Part shown: positions 55,228 through 64,000 of the stretch, in pieces
Layout: every line of letters starts with the position of its first letter
How positions within the stretch are numbered: the stretch's first letter is position 1
Source: Promethearchaeota archaeon
GTDB taxonomy: Archaea > Asgardarchaeota > Lokiarchaeia > Sigyniarchaeales > SOKP01
Assembly: GCA_016839555.1 (NCBI GenBank)
Contig: JAEOUA010000012.1
Span: 186,001-250,000, forward strand
Length of the DNA stretch: 64,000 nucleotides
Direction of reading: 5' to 3'
Notes under the pieces: generated by a model
Told to the model about the DNA's origin: nothing
Databases searched by the model: none
What the model saw: only the letters and a program-made list of their open reading frames with translations
Program-made: the position numbers and the translations under genes

Positions 55228-56019
55228 ATGAACTCTTATAATAAATTAAGTATCATAATTTATGTCATTATCGCCTACGGAATGACTTGGTGTATAACAA
55301 TCCCGTTAATTTTTTATTATGATATCATAAATTATGAAATAAGAGAATTATGGCATTCTCTAGGTTCTATTGGACCAACTCTGGCGGGATTAATAATAAT
55401 TTATACGAGAAAACGTAAATTGGGACTAGTTCAGTTAAAAGATCGAATCTTAAAAGTTGCTGATAAAAAATTATTTCTTGTTGCTTTTTCACCTTTAATA
55501 ATTCTAGCTCTAATATTGCCTTTCGAAGCAGTTTTTGGATTATTTGATTATTATACATTCTTAAAAACTAATAATCTGGAAGATATAAAATCTTTTATCC
55601 TGTTTTTCTTACCTTCTCTCTGTTATGGATTTTTTGAAGAAATAGGATGGAGAGGATATCTTTTACCGGAATTACAAAACTTTTATACTGCTTTAAAATC
55701 AACAATAATTCTCACCGTAATTTGGTGGTTATGGCACGTTCCCATGTTTTTTTATCGATTCGATTTATACTTTTCCCTTATTTTTATGTTTCCCTTACTG
55801 TTAAGTGGTTCAATCGCTTTTACATTTTTGTTTAATCAATCGGGAGGAAGTTTATTAATGATTATCATATTCCATATTAGCTATGATATCGTTACTTCCA
55901 GTGAGATTTCACTTATAGCAATTCTAGTTGTAAGTGCGTTATTTATCTTTATTGATGTTCGAGCAATTAAAGTATATGGAATAGAAAGTTTATCCCAAAA
56001 AGAAAAAATTCTTATATAA
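55228..56019 (+). CDS. CPBP-family intramembrane metalloprotease
   Basis: The 263-residue integral membrane protein has about eight hydrophobic helices. The catalytic site shows FEEIGWRGY (Glu137, Glu138, Arg142), WWLWHVP (His170) and HISYD near residue 217. Related proteins include CAAX prenyl proteases and bacteriocin-immunity proteases. The substrate is unknown. The gene is 53 nt downstream of thpR on the same strand. The window carries a second CPBP domain in the ABC permease fusion. Confidence 0.9.
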   Translation: MNSYNKLSIIIYVIIAYGMTWCITIPLIFYYDIINYEIRELWHSLGSIGPTLAGLIIIYTRKRKLGLVQLKDRILKVADKKLFLVAFSPLIILALILPFEAVFGLFDYYTFLKTNNLEDIKSFILFFLPSLCYGFFEEIGWRGYLLPELQNFYTALKSTIILTVIWWLWHVPMFFYRFDLYFSLIFMFPLLLSGSIAFTFLFNQSGGSLLMIIIFHISYDIVTSSEISLIAILVVSALFIFIDVRAIKVYGIESLSQKEKILI

Positions 56020-56079
56020 TTCAAACTACATTATAAAAAGAAATTTATATTTATAAAATAATTCTGCATGACTTAATTG

Positions 56080-56778
56080 ATGAAAGAAATACGCATAAAA
56101 GCATTAATATGGGATCTTGATGGGACTCTGATCCATTTTAGAATAGATTATTTAAAAGCTCGAAGAGTAGCGATTAAAATTTTAATTCATCATGGAATAC
56201 CAAAAAAGGAATTAGCGATAACACAGAGTATTTTAGATAATTTGAAAATCTCCATTGAAATCTTCAAGAAAAAAAATTATAGTTTAGAGAAAATAGATCA
56301 AATTAAAAAAGAAATTAATGATGCTGTGAGCGACATTGAATATGAGGCTGCTTTACATGCTAGTAAAATTCAGGGAATTGAAGATGTATTAAAATATGCC
56401 CAAAAAATTAAGCTAAAACAAGCAATTTATACTTATAATACCCATAAAAACGCAGAAGTTTCTTTAAAAACAGTTAAATTGCTTAAATATTTTAATGTTA
56501 TTGTGGGAAGGGATGATGTTGATAATCCAAAACCCCATAAAGACCATCTTTTAATGATTTGTAAAAAGCTTAATGTAGAACCTTTAAATGTAATCGTGAT
56601 CGGAGATACCTATCGAGATATCCAAGGAGCTCTTCACTTGGGTGCAAAATCAATTGCTATAGAAACCCCCACCTCCAAATTTTCTAATATTTCAAATTTT
56701 CACAAAGCAGATCTCATAATAAAACAAGATTCCCAATTTTCCAAAGAATTAATTAAATCAATTATTTCATTTCTTTAA
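56080..56778 (+). CDS. HAD-family hydrolase
   Basis: ATG at 56080 is preferred over the in-frame TTG at 56077. The 232-residue product has the HAD nucleophile motif DLDGTL (Asp12, Asp14), a helical cap of about 80 residues, YTYNTHKN (motif II region), KPHKDH with the motif III lysine and IGDTYRDIQGA (motif IV). It is a phosphoglycolate-phosphatase-like phosphatase. Substrate is not known. The next gene is DUF211, 89 nt further on. Confidence 0.9.
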   Translation: MKEIRIKALIWDLDGTLIHFRIDYLKARRVAIKILIHHGIPKKELAITQSILDNLKISIEIFKKKNYSLEKIDQIKKEINDAVSDIEYEAALHASKIQGIEDVLKYAQKIKLKQAIYTYNTHKNAEVSLKTVKLLKYFNVIVGRDDVDNPKPHKDHLLMICKKLNVEPLNVIVIGDTYRDIQGALHLGAKSIAIETPTSKFSNISNFHKADLIIKQDSQFSKELIKSIISFL

Positions 56779-56867
56779 AGAAAAATATAAATCTTTTAAA
56801 TAATTGTAATATATATTGATATAATCTAATTATTTTATGAAAATAATAAAACACGGATATAATTTTA

Positions 56868-57134
56868 ATGTTAAAAATTGAATATTGGCTTGACGTGCTG
56901 AAGCCCCACCAACCAAGCTCTGATATTATTGCGCACGCATTAATGGAAATCGATGGTATAAGTGAAGTAAGAGTAAATGTAGATGAGCTTGACCAAAAGA
57001 CAGCTTCATTACACATTAAAGTTGTAGGAACTGATCTTGGTATTGATGTTATTCGGGAAAAATTGGAAGAACTGAATTGTGCTCTACATAGTGTGGATGA
57101 AGTTACAATGTATAAAATCGAAGATAATAAATGA
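56868..57134 (+). CDS. DUF211 family protein
   Basis: The 88-residue product matches the archaeal DUF211 family: MLKIEYWLDVLKPHQPSS, a GISEVRVNVDELDQ strand and a C-terminal LHSVDEVT. The fold is ferredoxin-like and small oligomers are expected. Its biological role is not established. Length is normal. It follows the HAD gene on the same strand. Confidence 0.88.
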   Translation: MLKIEYWLDVLKPHQPSSDIIAHALMEIDGISEVRVNVDELDQKTASLHIKVVGTDLGIDVIREKLEELNCALHSVDEVTMYKIEDNK

Positions 57135-57418
57135 GTCAATTTAACTTAATTTTATAAATAATTAATATCTCCTTCTAATAATTTAATTTGAATACTTAAT
57201 TAAATTTGTTTTTTAAGATTATTTTAAAATTTTTCATACAACGAAATTTCTGAATATAAAAATTATTCTTATTAGATGATATTTTAATTAAAAAGTTGTA
57301 AATTAATATACCAAAATAAATAATTAGTATTAACTAGTTTTAACCAAACATTTAAAATTTTAGATTTATACAAAAATATAAGAATTAATCAATTAAATTA
57401 TAGGATTTATAGATAATT

Positions 57419-57772
57419 ATGACGGTTCCAAAAATAAAAAAGGTCTTGGAAGAAAAGGGAGAAATTTCTGATGAGTTAGATTTTGCTCTAATGAATTTTC
57501 TTCTTAAGAATCGGGGTACGGGATACACTGCCTGCCAACCGCAATTAGTAGAATTGGAAAGTGGAAAAGAAGTAATTAAAATGAATATTGATAATACTTT
57601 TATAGATAAAAATAATCATTTGATGGGCCTAGGTATAGTGGGAAAAATATTTATAGATCCAGACTCCTATGAAGTAATTTATGCTACATCTAAAGAAGAG
57701 TTAGAAAAAAATATTCAAAAATTGGAAGACGCCGGTGTTGAGCCTAAGCCAAGACCTAGAGGTAAGTATTAA
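57419..57772 (+). CDS. Hypothetical protein, 117 residues
   Basis: The product is charged, with an alpha/beta pattern (DELDFALMNFLLKNRG, a strand-rich middle ending in IFIDPDSYEVIYATS, then a helix and a Pro/Arg tail). No family is recognised. There is no membrane segment. The frame is well formed with an ATG start, between DUF211 and the next hypothetical gene on the same strand; it is probably real. Confidence 0.55.
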   Translation: MTVPKIKKVLEEKGEISDELDFALMNFLLKNRGTGYTACQPQLVELESGKEVIKMNIDNTFIDKNNHLMGLGIVGKIFIDPDSYEVIYATSKEELEKNIQKLEDAGVEPKPRPRGKY

Positions 57773-57872
57773 TTTATATAACGATAATCCCAGAATATAA
57801 TGAAAATACTTCAAATTAATTCATACTAATAAATTTAAGTATATATTTCAGTTATTAAATAATGAAAATTTA

Positions 57873-58427
57873 ATGAATAAAAAAACTACACATTCTAATA
57901 AAATCGAGGCTATTATTAGGGAATATTTATTAGATGAAGGTATTTTAAGAAAAAAATTACAAAATAACAACATTGAATTTGGCTTTCAATTTGTATTTCC
58001 TCCTATCCATCCTCAAGAGGAATTTAAAAAAAGTCAATTTATGGTAGTTTTTCAACCGAAAAATAAGAATGATTTACTTATTGTTTCAATCGGAACACAA
58101 ATTAGTCCTGCTCATATCGAAGCATTACAAAAGAATAAGGATAAAGAACTGCTATTTTTTAAAGAGTTAAAAAAGTTTTTTCATCTAAAAAACGTATTTT
58201 TTTACTTAGATATTAAAAATCATCGATATGAAGTAAGTGATCAAATCTTTTTAAATGAAAATTACATTTCGAAAAATAATTTTTTTCTGCTTATACGTAG
58301 AATTTTTAATATTCAAGCATATACTAATCTAATACTATTAGATTTTTGTTCTGGAGAATTAAATTCTGAAAATTATGATAATTCAAGTAAATATGACTCG
58401 GGATCGCATTTTTCCCTTTATTCTTAA
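57873..58427 (+). CDS. Hypothetical archaeal protein (DUF2299-like by eye)
   Basis: The 184-residue product has an alpha/beta core: IEFGFQFVFPP, FMVVFQPKNKNDLLIVSIGTQISPAH, a helix, then LKNVFFYLDIKN. The FxFxxP-QPK pattern recalls DUF2299, but I am not certain. The C-terminal 30 residues are Ser/Asn-rich and probably disordered. The HIT gene begins 11 nt after its stop, so they are likely co-transcribed. Confidence 0.55.
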   Translation: MNKKTTHSNKIEAIIREYLLDEGILRKKLQNNNIEFGFQFVFPPIHPQEEFKKSQFMVVFQPKNKNDLLIVSIGTQISPAHIEALQKNKDKELLFFKELKKFFHLKNVFFYLDIKNHRYEVSDQIFLNENYISKNNFFLLIRRIFNIQAYTNLILLDFCSGELNSENYDNSSKYDSGSHFSLYS

Positions 58428-58438
58428 TTATTCTAAAA

Positions 58439-58963
58439 ATGATTGTTATGTTTGAAAAGTGGCTACAAGCTCTCGGAAAATTGGATTACGTCCAAGGAAA
58501 AGACCGTCCCAAAGTTGATTGTATTCTATGTGCAGTAAAGAATGAAGATAAACAAGTTACTTCTATAAAAGTTTATCAAGATGATTTAATATTTATTTGT
58601 TTGAATATTTATCCTTACAATCCGGGTCATTGTATGGTAGTTCCCAATCGACATGTGCTTAGATTCATTGAATTGACGAGAAAGGAAGTCAAAAGAATCT
58701 TTAGAGCCATACAAGGATTACAAATGTTATTTGATGATTTATATTCCCCGAAGGGATACAATATTGGATTCAATGAAGGTGTGGCCGGGGCGAGTATCCC
58801 TCATATACATTGTCACATCGTCCCAAGATACGGATCTGAATTAGGGTTTATAGATATTTTTGCAAAGACAAGAGTTGTCCCAGAAGGACTAGAATCAGTC
58901 AAGAAGAAGTTAGATGAGAATATTGATAAATATCTGAATAAAGATTTTTTTGAAAGTTTTTAA
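58439..58963 (+). CDS. HIT-family nucleotide hydrolase
   Basis: The 174-residue protein carries the catalytic HIHCH (His122, His124, His126) in SIPHIHCHIVPRYG, with upstream NPGHCMVVPNRH and CILC (Cys28/Cys31) typical of archaeal Ap4A-type HIT proteins. It hydrolyses dinucleoside polyphosphates or AMP derivatives. A second ATG at 58448 is possible. Length is normal. It follows the hypothetical gene on the same strand and faces the histone gene. Confidence 0.93.
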   Translation: MIVMFEKWLQALGKLDYVQGKDRPKVDCILCAVKNEDKQVTSIKVYQDDLIFICLNIYPYNPGHCMVVPNRHVLRFIELTRKEVKRIFRAIQGLQMLFDDLYSPKGYNIGFNEGVAGASIPHIHCHIVPRYGSELGFIDIFAKTRVVPEGLESVKKKLDENIDKYLNKDFFESF

Positions 58964-59042
58964 AATAGTAATTCAGATCATGAATAAAGAATGAACTTCA
59001 ATAAATTAATAAAAATAAAAAAATATAAGGATTAAAAACAAC

Positions 59043-59255
59043 TTAATACCAAATTCTGCTCGCGTTTCTAATATCTGCTTGAGTTACTCTTTTACGTTTG
59101 TCCGCCTTACATACACTAAGGGCTTTATCTGTCGTTTCAGCCGCTACGTTCTCTAAAAATTCAATTAATCGGTCTAATGCATCAGCGGCTACTAAATCTG
59201 CTCCTCGTTGTTTCATCAGCCTTCTAATCGGGGCTTTTGCAATATAACCAGCCAT
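59043..59255 (-). CDS. Archaeal histone
   Basis: The 70-residue protein is a single histone fold: PIRRLMKQRGADLVAADALD, then a central helix, then DKRKRVTQADIRNA. The open frame extends to a GTG at 59273, but GGAGGAG lies inside that extension, 8 nt upstream of the ATG at 59255. That ATG, giving MAGYIAKAPIRR, is the better start. No extended tail like those of eukaryotic histones is present. The protein dimerises and packs DNA. A single-gene locus with a 600-nt gap upstream. Confidence 0.95.
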   Translation of the reverse strand: MAGYIAKAPIRRLMKQRGADLVAADALDRLIEFLENVAAETTDKALSVCKADKRKRVTQADIRNASRIWY

Positions 59256-59891
59256 AATATTTTTCTCCTCCACTAAATTTTTAAATTTTTTTATTTAATT
59301 TTTAGTTTATAATTAATTTCTTAATAATAAATTGAATTTTCTTATATATAAATCTTATGGTTGGAATTAATATTTTTATGAATCTAAATAGATTTTTTTG
59401 ATGATTGAAAAATAAATTTAATTTTTTATCATCCGACAAAATTTTTAATTCAAAATAATTTTTTAAAATCCTTTTAATGTAGTATGATAATATTTTGGGT
59501 GAAATTATAAATAAGAGACTTTATTTTAAATATTTTTACTAAATATTATTTGCTTATGAATAAACTTATTAAACTTTTGATTATTCTGGAAATCTTATAA
59601 TAAATCTCATGTTGAGGTAAAAATAAACAATTTTTTATATTGTTATTAGAGATAATTTGCCCAAACATAAATGAGTTAGATGAACAATCAAAATTGAACT
59701 CAAAATAGGTATTTTTCAAGTTTTCTAAGGATTATATGCATAGTTTATTTAGCCAGCAATAAATCTAGTTTTTATAACAATTAAGAATTAATAAAAAAAA
59801 ATCTTAAAATAATGTGCTATAAAGAATACTGCAAAAAATTTAAAAAAGAAATCAATCATAAAATAAGTATATAGTTAAATTTAGGTGACGG
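59256..59891. other. Long divergent intergenic region, no gene recognised
   Basis: This gap of about 640 nt between the minus-strand histone gene and the plus-strand TrmB-like gene is very AT-rich. It contains the GGAGGAG ribosome-binding site of the histone gene (about 59263-59272, minus strand). I see no ORF with recognisable content, no strong hairpin, no tRNA and no repeat. A small unannotated RNA cannot be excluded. Confidence 0.3.
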
Positions 59892-60761
59892 ATTTTCGAT
59901 CTGATAATTGATAAACAATATGAAAAACTTCTTGATGAGTCAGAAATAGAAAAAATTTTACGAAACTTAGGGTTTACAAAAAATGATTCAAAAGTATTTC
60001 TAACTCTTGCCAAATATAAAGTCTTATCACCAGCAGACATCGCTCGAGCGAGTGATGTTGACCGAGCAAGAGTCTATGACTCACTTAAACGTTTAATGGA
60101 AAAAGGATTCATAAGAAAAGAACCTGTAAAAAGAGGAGCGAATTATAAAATTATCTCTATTAAACGAATATTTAAATCCATACGCGACGATTATAAAGAA
60201 AAAATTGAAGAAACTGTTTTATTAGAAAAATCTATACGAGAATTGGAAGTGAAACAAGAAGAACCAGAATCGCGAGTATGGGCAATAAATTCAAAACAAA
60301 AGATTAGAAATAAAATTAAACAACTTATTAATGAAGCAGAAGAAAGATTATATTTTATCATAACCCCAGATTTATTAATGGAAGAGTTAGGCGGTTTTGA
60401 GTGGATTTTAAAAGAAATTTGGAATAAAAAATTTTCCTCGGAAAAGATAGATATTATACTCGCATTGAAATATTTTGAATCATTAAAAGAGGAAATCAAA
60501 AAATTATTGAATATTAATGTGAAAATTCATGCAATTGAAGGAGAAAATGTAATTCCATTTGGATTGTTGATTGCTGATAATGATTTCTTACTCACTACCT
60601 TAGATCAAGTAAGAGAAGCTCCTGAATATACTTCTGGAATTTGGCTTGAAGATGGATTTGAACGACAAATTTTAGGCTATGAACATCTTTTTAAACATTT
60701 TCTTACCTCGGAATGTAAGGAAATTAAACTCACAACCAGAAAAAATGCTACTCAGAACTGA
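59892..60761 (+). CDS. TrmB-family transcriptional regulator, non-ATG start
   Basis: The protein of about 289 residues has an N-terminal winged helix (LGFTKNDSKVFLTLAKYKVL, SPADIARASDVDRARVYDSL) followed by a coiled coil and a TrmB-like effector domain with a PLD-like alpha/beta pattern. The DNA-binding helix region lies upstream of the first in-frame ATG (60096), so that ATG is not the start. The frame opens at 59889 after a UGA. Candidate starts are ATT at 59892 or CTG at 59901, with GGTGA at 59884-59888 just upstream. The exact start is unsettled. TrmB proteins usually control sugar uptake or metabolism. The Rab-like gene follows 75 nt downstream. Confidence 0.78.
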   Translation: MFDLIIDKQYEKLLDESEIEKILRNLGFTKNDSKVFLTLAKYKVLSPADIARASDVDRARVYDSLKRLMEKGFIRKEPVKRGANYKIISIKRIFKSIRDDYKEKIEETVLLEKSIRELEVKQEEPESRVWAINSKQKIRNKIKQLINEAEERLYFIITPDLLMEELGGFEWILKEIWNKKFSSEKIDIILALKYFESLKEEIKKLLNINVKIHAIEGENVIPFGLLIADNDFLLTTLDQVREAPEYTSGIWLEDGFERQILGYEHLFKHFLTSECKEIKLTTRKNATQN

Positions 60762-60836
60762 ATTTTAAATTAAATTTAAATACAAAAAATCAATATATAA
60801 ATCGTATCATCAAAAATCATATCTAGATAATGAATT

Positions 60837-61403
60837 ATGAGCTATCGAGGTAAAGTAATATTATTGGGTAATCCTTCAGTAGGAAAAACCTCTTTACTTA
60901 GTAGATATGTTGATAATACATTTCCTGATCAATATAATCCTACTATTGGAGCTAATTTTTTAATTAAAGAAGTAGATTTAAAAGGGATTATAAATAATTT
61001 AACGCAGTTGAATGATAATTTAAAACAACAAATAAAAGAGAAAGGGTTTAAAATTTATTTCTGGGACATCGGTGGTCAGCGGGACAAATTATTCGCTAAT
61101 GAATACTATTTTCAAGATGCTGTTGGAGCAATAATAGTTTTTGATGTAGTAGATAGAAACTCGTTTGAAACTCTAGAATTTTGGATATCAAAATTAAAAG
61201 AATTAAGTGGAAAAGATGTTCCCTTTATAATTGTAGGGAATAAAACTGATTTATCTAAAGACAGGAAGATTTCCGAGAAAGAAATTAAGGATAAAGCAAA
61301 TAAATATGAGGTTGAATATTTTGAAACTTCAGCAAAAATAAATGAAAACGTTATAAAAGCCTTTGAAGCATTATCTACTAAAATATTGAATAATTTAAAA
61401 TGA
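60837..61403 (+). CDS. Rab/Ras-type small GTPase
   Basis: The 188-residue protein has all five G motifs: GNPSVGKTS (11-19), Thr36 in NPTIGA, WDIGGQ (76-81), NKTD (134-137) and ETSAK (162-166). Glutamine at the catalytic position (Gln81) is kept. Between strands beta-2 and beta-3 is an extra loop of about 20 residues (about 50-70, rich in Asn/Gln/Lys). There is no C-terminal cysteine, so no prenylation as in eukaryotic Rabs. Asgard archaea carry many such GTPases; the cellular role is not known. It lies between the TrmB-like gene and cofC. Confidence 0.92.
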   Translation: MSYRGKVILLGNPSVGKTSLLSRYVDNTFPDQYNPTIGANFLIKEVDLKGIINNLTQLNDNLKQQIKEKGFKIYFWDIGGQRDKLFANEYYFQDAVGAIIVFDVVDRNSFETLEFWISKLKELSGKDVPFIIVGNKTDLSKDRKISEKEIKDKANKYEVEYFETSAKINENVIKAFEALSTKILNNLK

Positions 61404-61476
61404 AGGAGAAATTTCTTATATAAAGTTAAATTCCTTCTACCAAATAAATTAGATATTCTATTTATTAAGTTAACAA

Positions 61477-62208
61477 ATGAGCAGTCTTTTAATTCCAATT
61501 AGTCCTTTAGCAAAAGCTAAGTCTCGGTTACGTGAAGTATTTACGGGAGGACAAATTGAGAATTTAATCATTTCAATGGTTAAAGATCTTGGAAATATTT
61601 TATCAACTATAGACTGCTTTAAAAATATTCTTGTATATTGTCATAATAATAAAATACTAGAGTTAGTTCAAAAATTCGGTTTAATTGGTATTAAAGAAAA
61701 AGTTATATCTCCACGCAAATCATTCGATAAAGTTATTAACGAGATAAATTCTATTGCTATAAATGATTATCACGCAAAACAAACTATCATTACCTTTTTA
61801 GATACCATATTAATTTCAGCAAAAAATTTTAAAGAGATAAATTCCTTGCTTCAAAAGAATCAGATAGTGATATGTCCTGCGTTCCATTCAGCAGGCATAT
61901 CTGTTTTAGGAAGGAATCCTCCCAATATTATTCCAACATTTTTTTCAGATACCAAAACACCTTCCCTAATTGCTCTAATTAATGAAGCGAAAAAGCGTGG
62001 CATATCAGAAATTAAGATTTATGACTCATTTAGAGCGGGTTTTGATATTGACACAAAAAAAGATTTAGTACTTGCTTTTGAATATATGAAAATCTTAAAT
62101 CTAACTAACACTAATATTTATAGATTTTTAATAAATAATTTGAATCTTAAATTAAAGAAATCTAATGATAATAACAGAGAATTTAGAATTAAAGAAAATT
62201 ATAAATAG
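61477..62208 (+). CDS. cofC: 2-phospho-L-lactate guanylyltransferase, F420 synthesis
   Basis: The 243-residue protein matches CofC: the N-terminal LIPISPLAKAKSRLREVF nucleotide-binding motif, ISPRKSFDKVINEI, the strand ending FLDTILIS, and SFRAGFDIDTKKDL near the C-terminus. It makes the activated lactyl intermediate for coenzyme F420. F420 use fits the Hdr/hydrogenase genes here. The usual strong LxxDLP loop is altered to FLDTI, which might affect activity. Single gene, 73 nt after the GTPase. Confidence 0.82.
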   Translation: MSSLLIPISPLAKAKSRLREVFTGGQIENLIISMVKDLGNILSTIDCFKNILVYCHNNKILELVQKFGLIGIKEKVISPRKSFDKVINEINSIAINDYHAKQTIITFLDTILISAKNFKEINSLLQKNQIVICPAFHSAGISVLGRNPPNIIPTFFSDTKTPSLIALINEAKKRGISEIKIYDSFRAGFDIDTKKDLVLAFEYMKILNLTNTNIYRFLINNLNLKLKKSNDNNREFRIKENYK

Positions 62209-62221
62209 TCGATTTTAAATT

Positions 62222-63457
62222 TTAGAAGGAAAATTTAATTGTTAATTTAATTTTTTCACCAATAAAGTTTTCTACAAGTTTTTGAAACTCATCTCTGTCT
62301 TTCTTAAGCCGAGCCAAATATTTCAGATAATCTCTATTTTTTCTTTCAATATCGCTTTCATTATGTTCTAATCTCTGAGTATACACTGAGATATCGTTTT
62401 TTACAGACTCCAGTTTTTCATCTAAACCTTTACTTTGAATTTTTTTCCTAATTTTTTCAATAGTGCTTCTTATTTCTTTATATTGTTCTAAATTTTCATA
62501 AATTTCCCGATCATCAAAAATTTTATTAATTTGGTCGATTGTCTTTTCTCTCTTGTCTGATTTCAAATTTAATTTATTTTGCTCAAGCACATGCCTGAGT
62601 TGAACTAATAAACCTCGAAATTTAGTTAGGTCCTTTCCTTCCTTTCGTAGTACACCTATTGGATTTTTTACAAAAGCTCTCACATAATTTTCATCTATAT
62701 TTGTTAAATGAATATTATCGCGCTCCACTTCTACTTTGAGTTTTTTTAATGCTTTTTTAAATGCTAATTCATTATTTATTTTTATTTTCAATTGAAATAG
62801 ATTTTCTCTATTTTGTTTAAGCTTTTGAAATAAACTATCCTTTTCTAACTTTAATAAAGTTTTTTTTAATTCTTCTAATTCTTCTTTTATTTCTTCCTGT
62901 TCTTTTTCAAACTGTTCTAAATTTTGTTTAGCATTTTCAATATTACTTCTAAGAGTATAAAATTTAGGGACTTTTTGGGACAAATCCTCCGCTTCTTTCA
63001 CATCATTATATTTTTTTAGTAAAAATTGTTCTAAAATGGATTGTTTTTTGCCAAGCTTTCTCGAAAGATAATTTAACTCCTTTATTTCTGATTGAACTTC
63101 GCTTTGAAATTTCGGGAGTGATTTTTTGGCTGCATCGTTAATACTAGTAAATAATTGCTTTACTGCTTTTAAAAGTTGATTAAGATCTTCATAACTTATA
63201 TGATCTTCAGGAATTTTAATCTCGTCAATTTCCTTTTTAATTTTATCACAAAAAAAATCTAAAGATTTCAGAGCTTTTTCATTAAGTCTATCCTTTACTT
63301 CTCGGAAGTGATTCATGCACGTTTTAATATCGAGCAAATTTTCCCTTATATCCTCAATTAACTTAAGCGCTACTTTCTTTTTTTTATTGAATATCTCATT
63401 TATCTTTTCTCTGTAAAAATCTTCGAAATCTTCAAGATTAATTTCAATTTCGGACAT
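62222..63457 (-). CDS. Coiled-coil protein, hypothetical
   Basis: The 411-residue product is nearly all helix with long heptad-patterned coiled coils (about residues 85-225 and 330-400), rich in Lys and Glu. No globular domain, membrane segment or ATPase motif is seen. It could be structural or an adaptor. It converges with cofC. Confidence 0.65.
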   Translation of the reverse strand: MSEIEINLEDFEDFYREKINEIFNKKKKVALKLIEDIRENLLDIKTCMNHFREVKDRLNEKALKSLDFFCDKIKKEIDEIKIPEDHISYEDLNQLLKAVKQLFTSINDAAKKSLPKFQSEVQSEIKELNYLSRKLGKKQSILEQFLLKKYNDVKEAEDLSQKVPKFYTLRSNIENAKQNLEQFEKEQEEIKEELEELKKTLLKLEKDSLFQKLKQNRENLFQLKIKINNELAFKKALKKLKVEVERDNIHLTNIDENYVRAFVKNPIGVLRKEGKDLTKFRGLLVQLRHVLEQNKLNLKSDKREKTIDQINKIFDDREIYENLEQYKEIRSTIEKIRKKIQSKGLDEKLESVKNDISVYTQRLEHNESDIERKNRDYLKYLARLKKDRDEFQKLVENFIGEKIKLTIKFSF

Positions 63458-63583
63458 ATTATTGGATCAATTAAAATGTTTCTATTTCTAAATTTTTTTT
63501 AATTTTTCTTCTAATCAAGTAAGTTTAAATTAAACCGGTTTAATTAATATTTTGGATGTTCAAAAATTCATAAAACGTAAGCA

Positions 63584-63769
63584 TTATTCATGATTAATTC
63601 TGTTCTTAATAGTTGATCTTAAAAGCGCCGTTTTAATCTTTCTTTTATCAAAACCAACCGTCTCGATTATTCTAATAATTTTCATTCGTCTTGCCTTGCC
63701 TTTTAATCCTTCCTCACTCATGAATTCATTTGCGAACTCCTCAATGTCTTCTTTATCCTTATCACTCAT
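63584..63769 (-). CDS. Small charged protein, hypothetical
   Basis: The 61-residue product has an acidic first half (DKEDIEEFANEFMSEE) and a basic second half (KARRMKIIRI, FDKRKIKTALLRS), suggesting a helical protein. No family recognised. The upstream gap of about 230 nt to the window end holds nothing else. It could be a nucleic-acid-binding or regulatory peptide, but this is a guess. Confidence 0.45.
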   Translation of the reverse strand: MSDKDKEDIEEFANEFMSEEGLKGKARRMKIIRIIETVGFDKRKIKTALLRSTIKNRINHE

Positions 63770-64000
63770 TTAAGTCTTTAAATGTTTATTTTAATAAAAA
63801 ATTTAAGGAGATTTCTTTTTTCTATTTTCATTTAATAATAAAACGATTAATCTAAAAGAATAATAATCATATTTTTTTAAGATCCTAATTTTAAAATCTT
63901 TTAAATCTATTCAAAGTAATGATTTATCTTGATCATGTAGTTTTCATTTTACAAAAATAATTATTATATTTTATAACAAAAAATAAATTATTATTTTAAT

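Noticed and set aside
59256-59273. GTG start of the histone gene at 59273
   Set aside because: The six extra codons contain GGAGGAG, the ribosome-binding site for ATG 59255, which gives the usual histone N-terminus.
1-64000. CRISPR arrays, insertion sequences, prophage genes or integrase sites
   Set aside because: No regularly spaced repeats, transposase motifs, phage structural genes or att-like duplications were found. The tRNA-Ser 3' end is not followed by an integrase gene.

Overview
The window is strongly AT-rich, dense archaeal DNA. It carries an archaeal histone, HisRS, pyruvoyl arginine decarboxylase, archaeal DNA ligase, S25e, CofC (F420 synthesis), AMP phosphorylase and a RuBisCO-like protein. 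Alongside these are eukaryote-like signature genes: a Rab/Ras-type GTPase, a Rag/Arf-type GTPase with a roadblock/longin-like tail, a gelsolin-like protein and a BUD23-like methyltransferase. It also has HdrA/VhuD selenoproteins with a eukaryote-like SECIS candidate. Together this points to an Asgard archaeon, most likely of the Lokiarchaeia. The lineage call is inference from gene content. No phage, transposase or CRISPR array was seen.

Layout. 0-12 kb: hypothetical proteins, a ferredoxin-nitroreductase, a Mop-type molbindin, a polyferredoxin, an ABC exporter whose permease is fused to a CPBP protease, and an EamA transporter. 12-15 kb: hisS, pdaD, pyrF. 15.2-17.7 kb: hdrA with three in-frame UGA codons and vhuD with two, followed by one SECIS-like stem-loop. 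17.8-20.7 kb: a TPR protein and AMP phosphorylase (deoA). 21-24 kb: two tandem leucine-rich-repeat proteins. 24-33 kb: DNA ligase, gelsolin-like protein, hisC, a GH36 glycosidase and an acyl-CoA synthetase (ADP-forming) subunit. 33-42 kb: HypB-like, RuBisCO-like, a longin-like/winged-helix protein and a 1551-residue surface protein. 42-50 kb: BUD23-like, S25e, tRNA-Ser, Rag-like GTPase, a ThiI-like protein with a degenerate PP-loop, phosphoesterase and hexapeptide acyltransferases. 50-64 kb: a second acyl-CoA synthetase subunit, a ferredoxin protein, GH3, ThpR, CPBP protease, HAD, DUF211, HIT, histone, a TrmB-type regulator, Rab-like GTPase, CofC and a coiled-coil protein.

Two non-standard decoding or processing events stand out. 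First, deoA is interrupted inside its KHS-x-GG phosphate-binding motif by 31 nt. These nucleotides fold with their flanks into a bulge-helix-bulge-like element (two 3-nt bulges, a 4-bp central helix, a 9-bp inner helix). Cutting after the second base of each bulge removes exactly 31 nt and restores KHSTGGVPGNK. This looks like a tiny archaeal mRNA intron in a metabolic gene. Second, five UGA codons in hdrA-vhuD sit where homologues have cysteine. The stem-loop overlapping the vhuD stop has the UGAN/NGAN quartet and unpaired loop adenines of a eukaryotic SECIS core.

Functionally, HdrA/VhuD, HypB, the ferredoxins, CofC and the Mop protein fit an anaerobic, H2/F420/ferredoxin-based metabolism. 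The two glycosidases and two ADP-forming acyl-CoA synthetase subunits fit sugar or organic-acid fermentation. All similarity calls were made by eye from conserved motifs and no database search was run.
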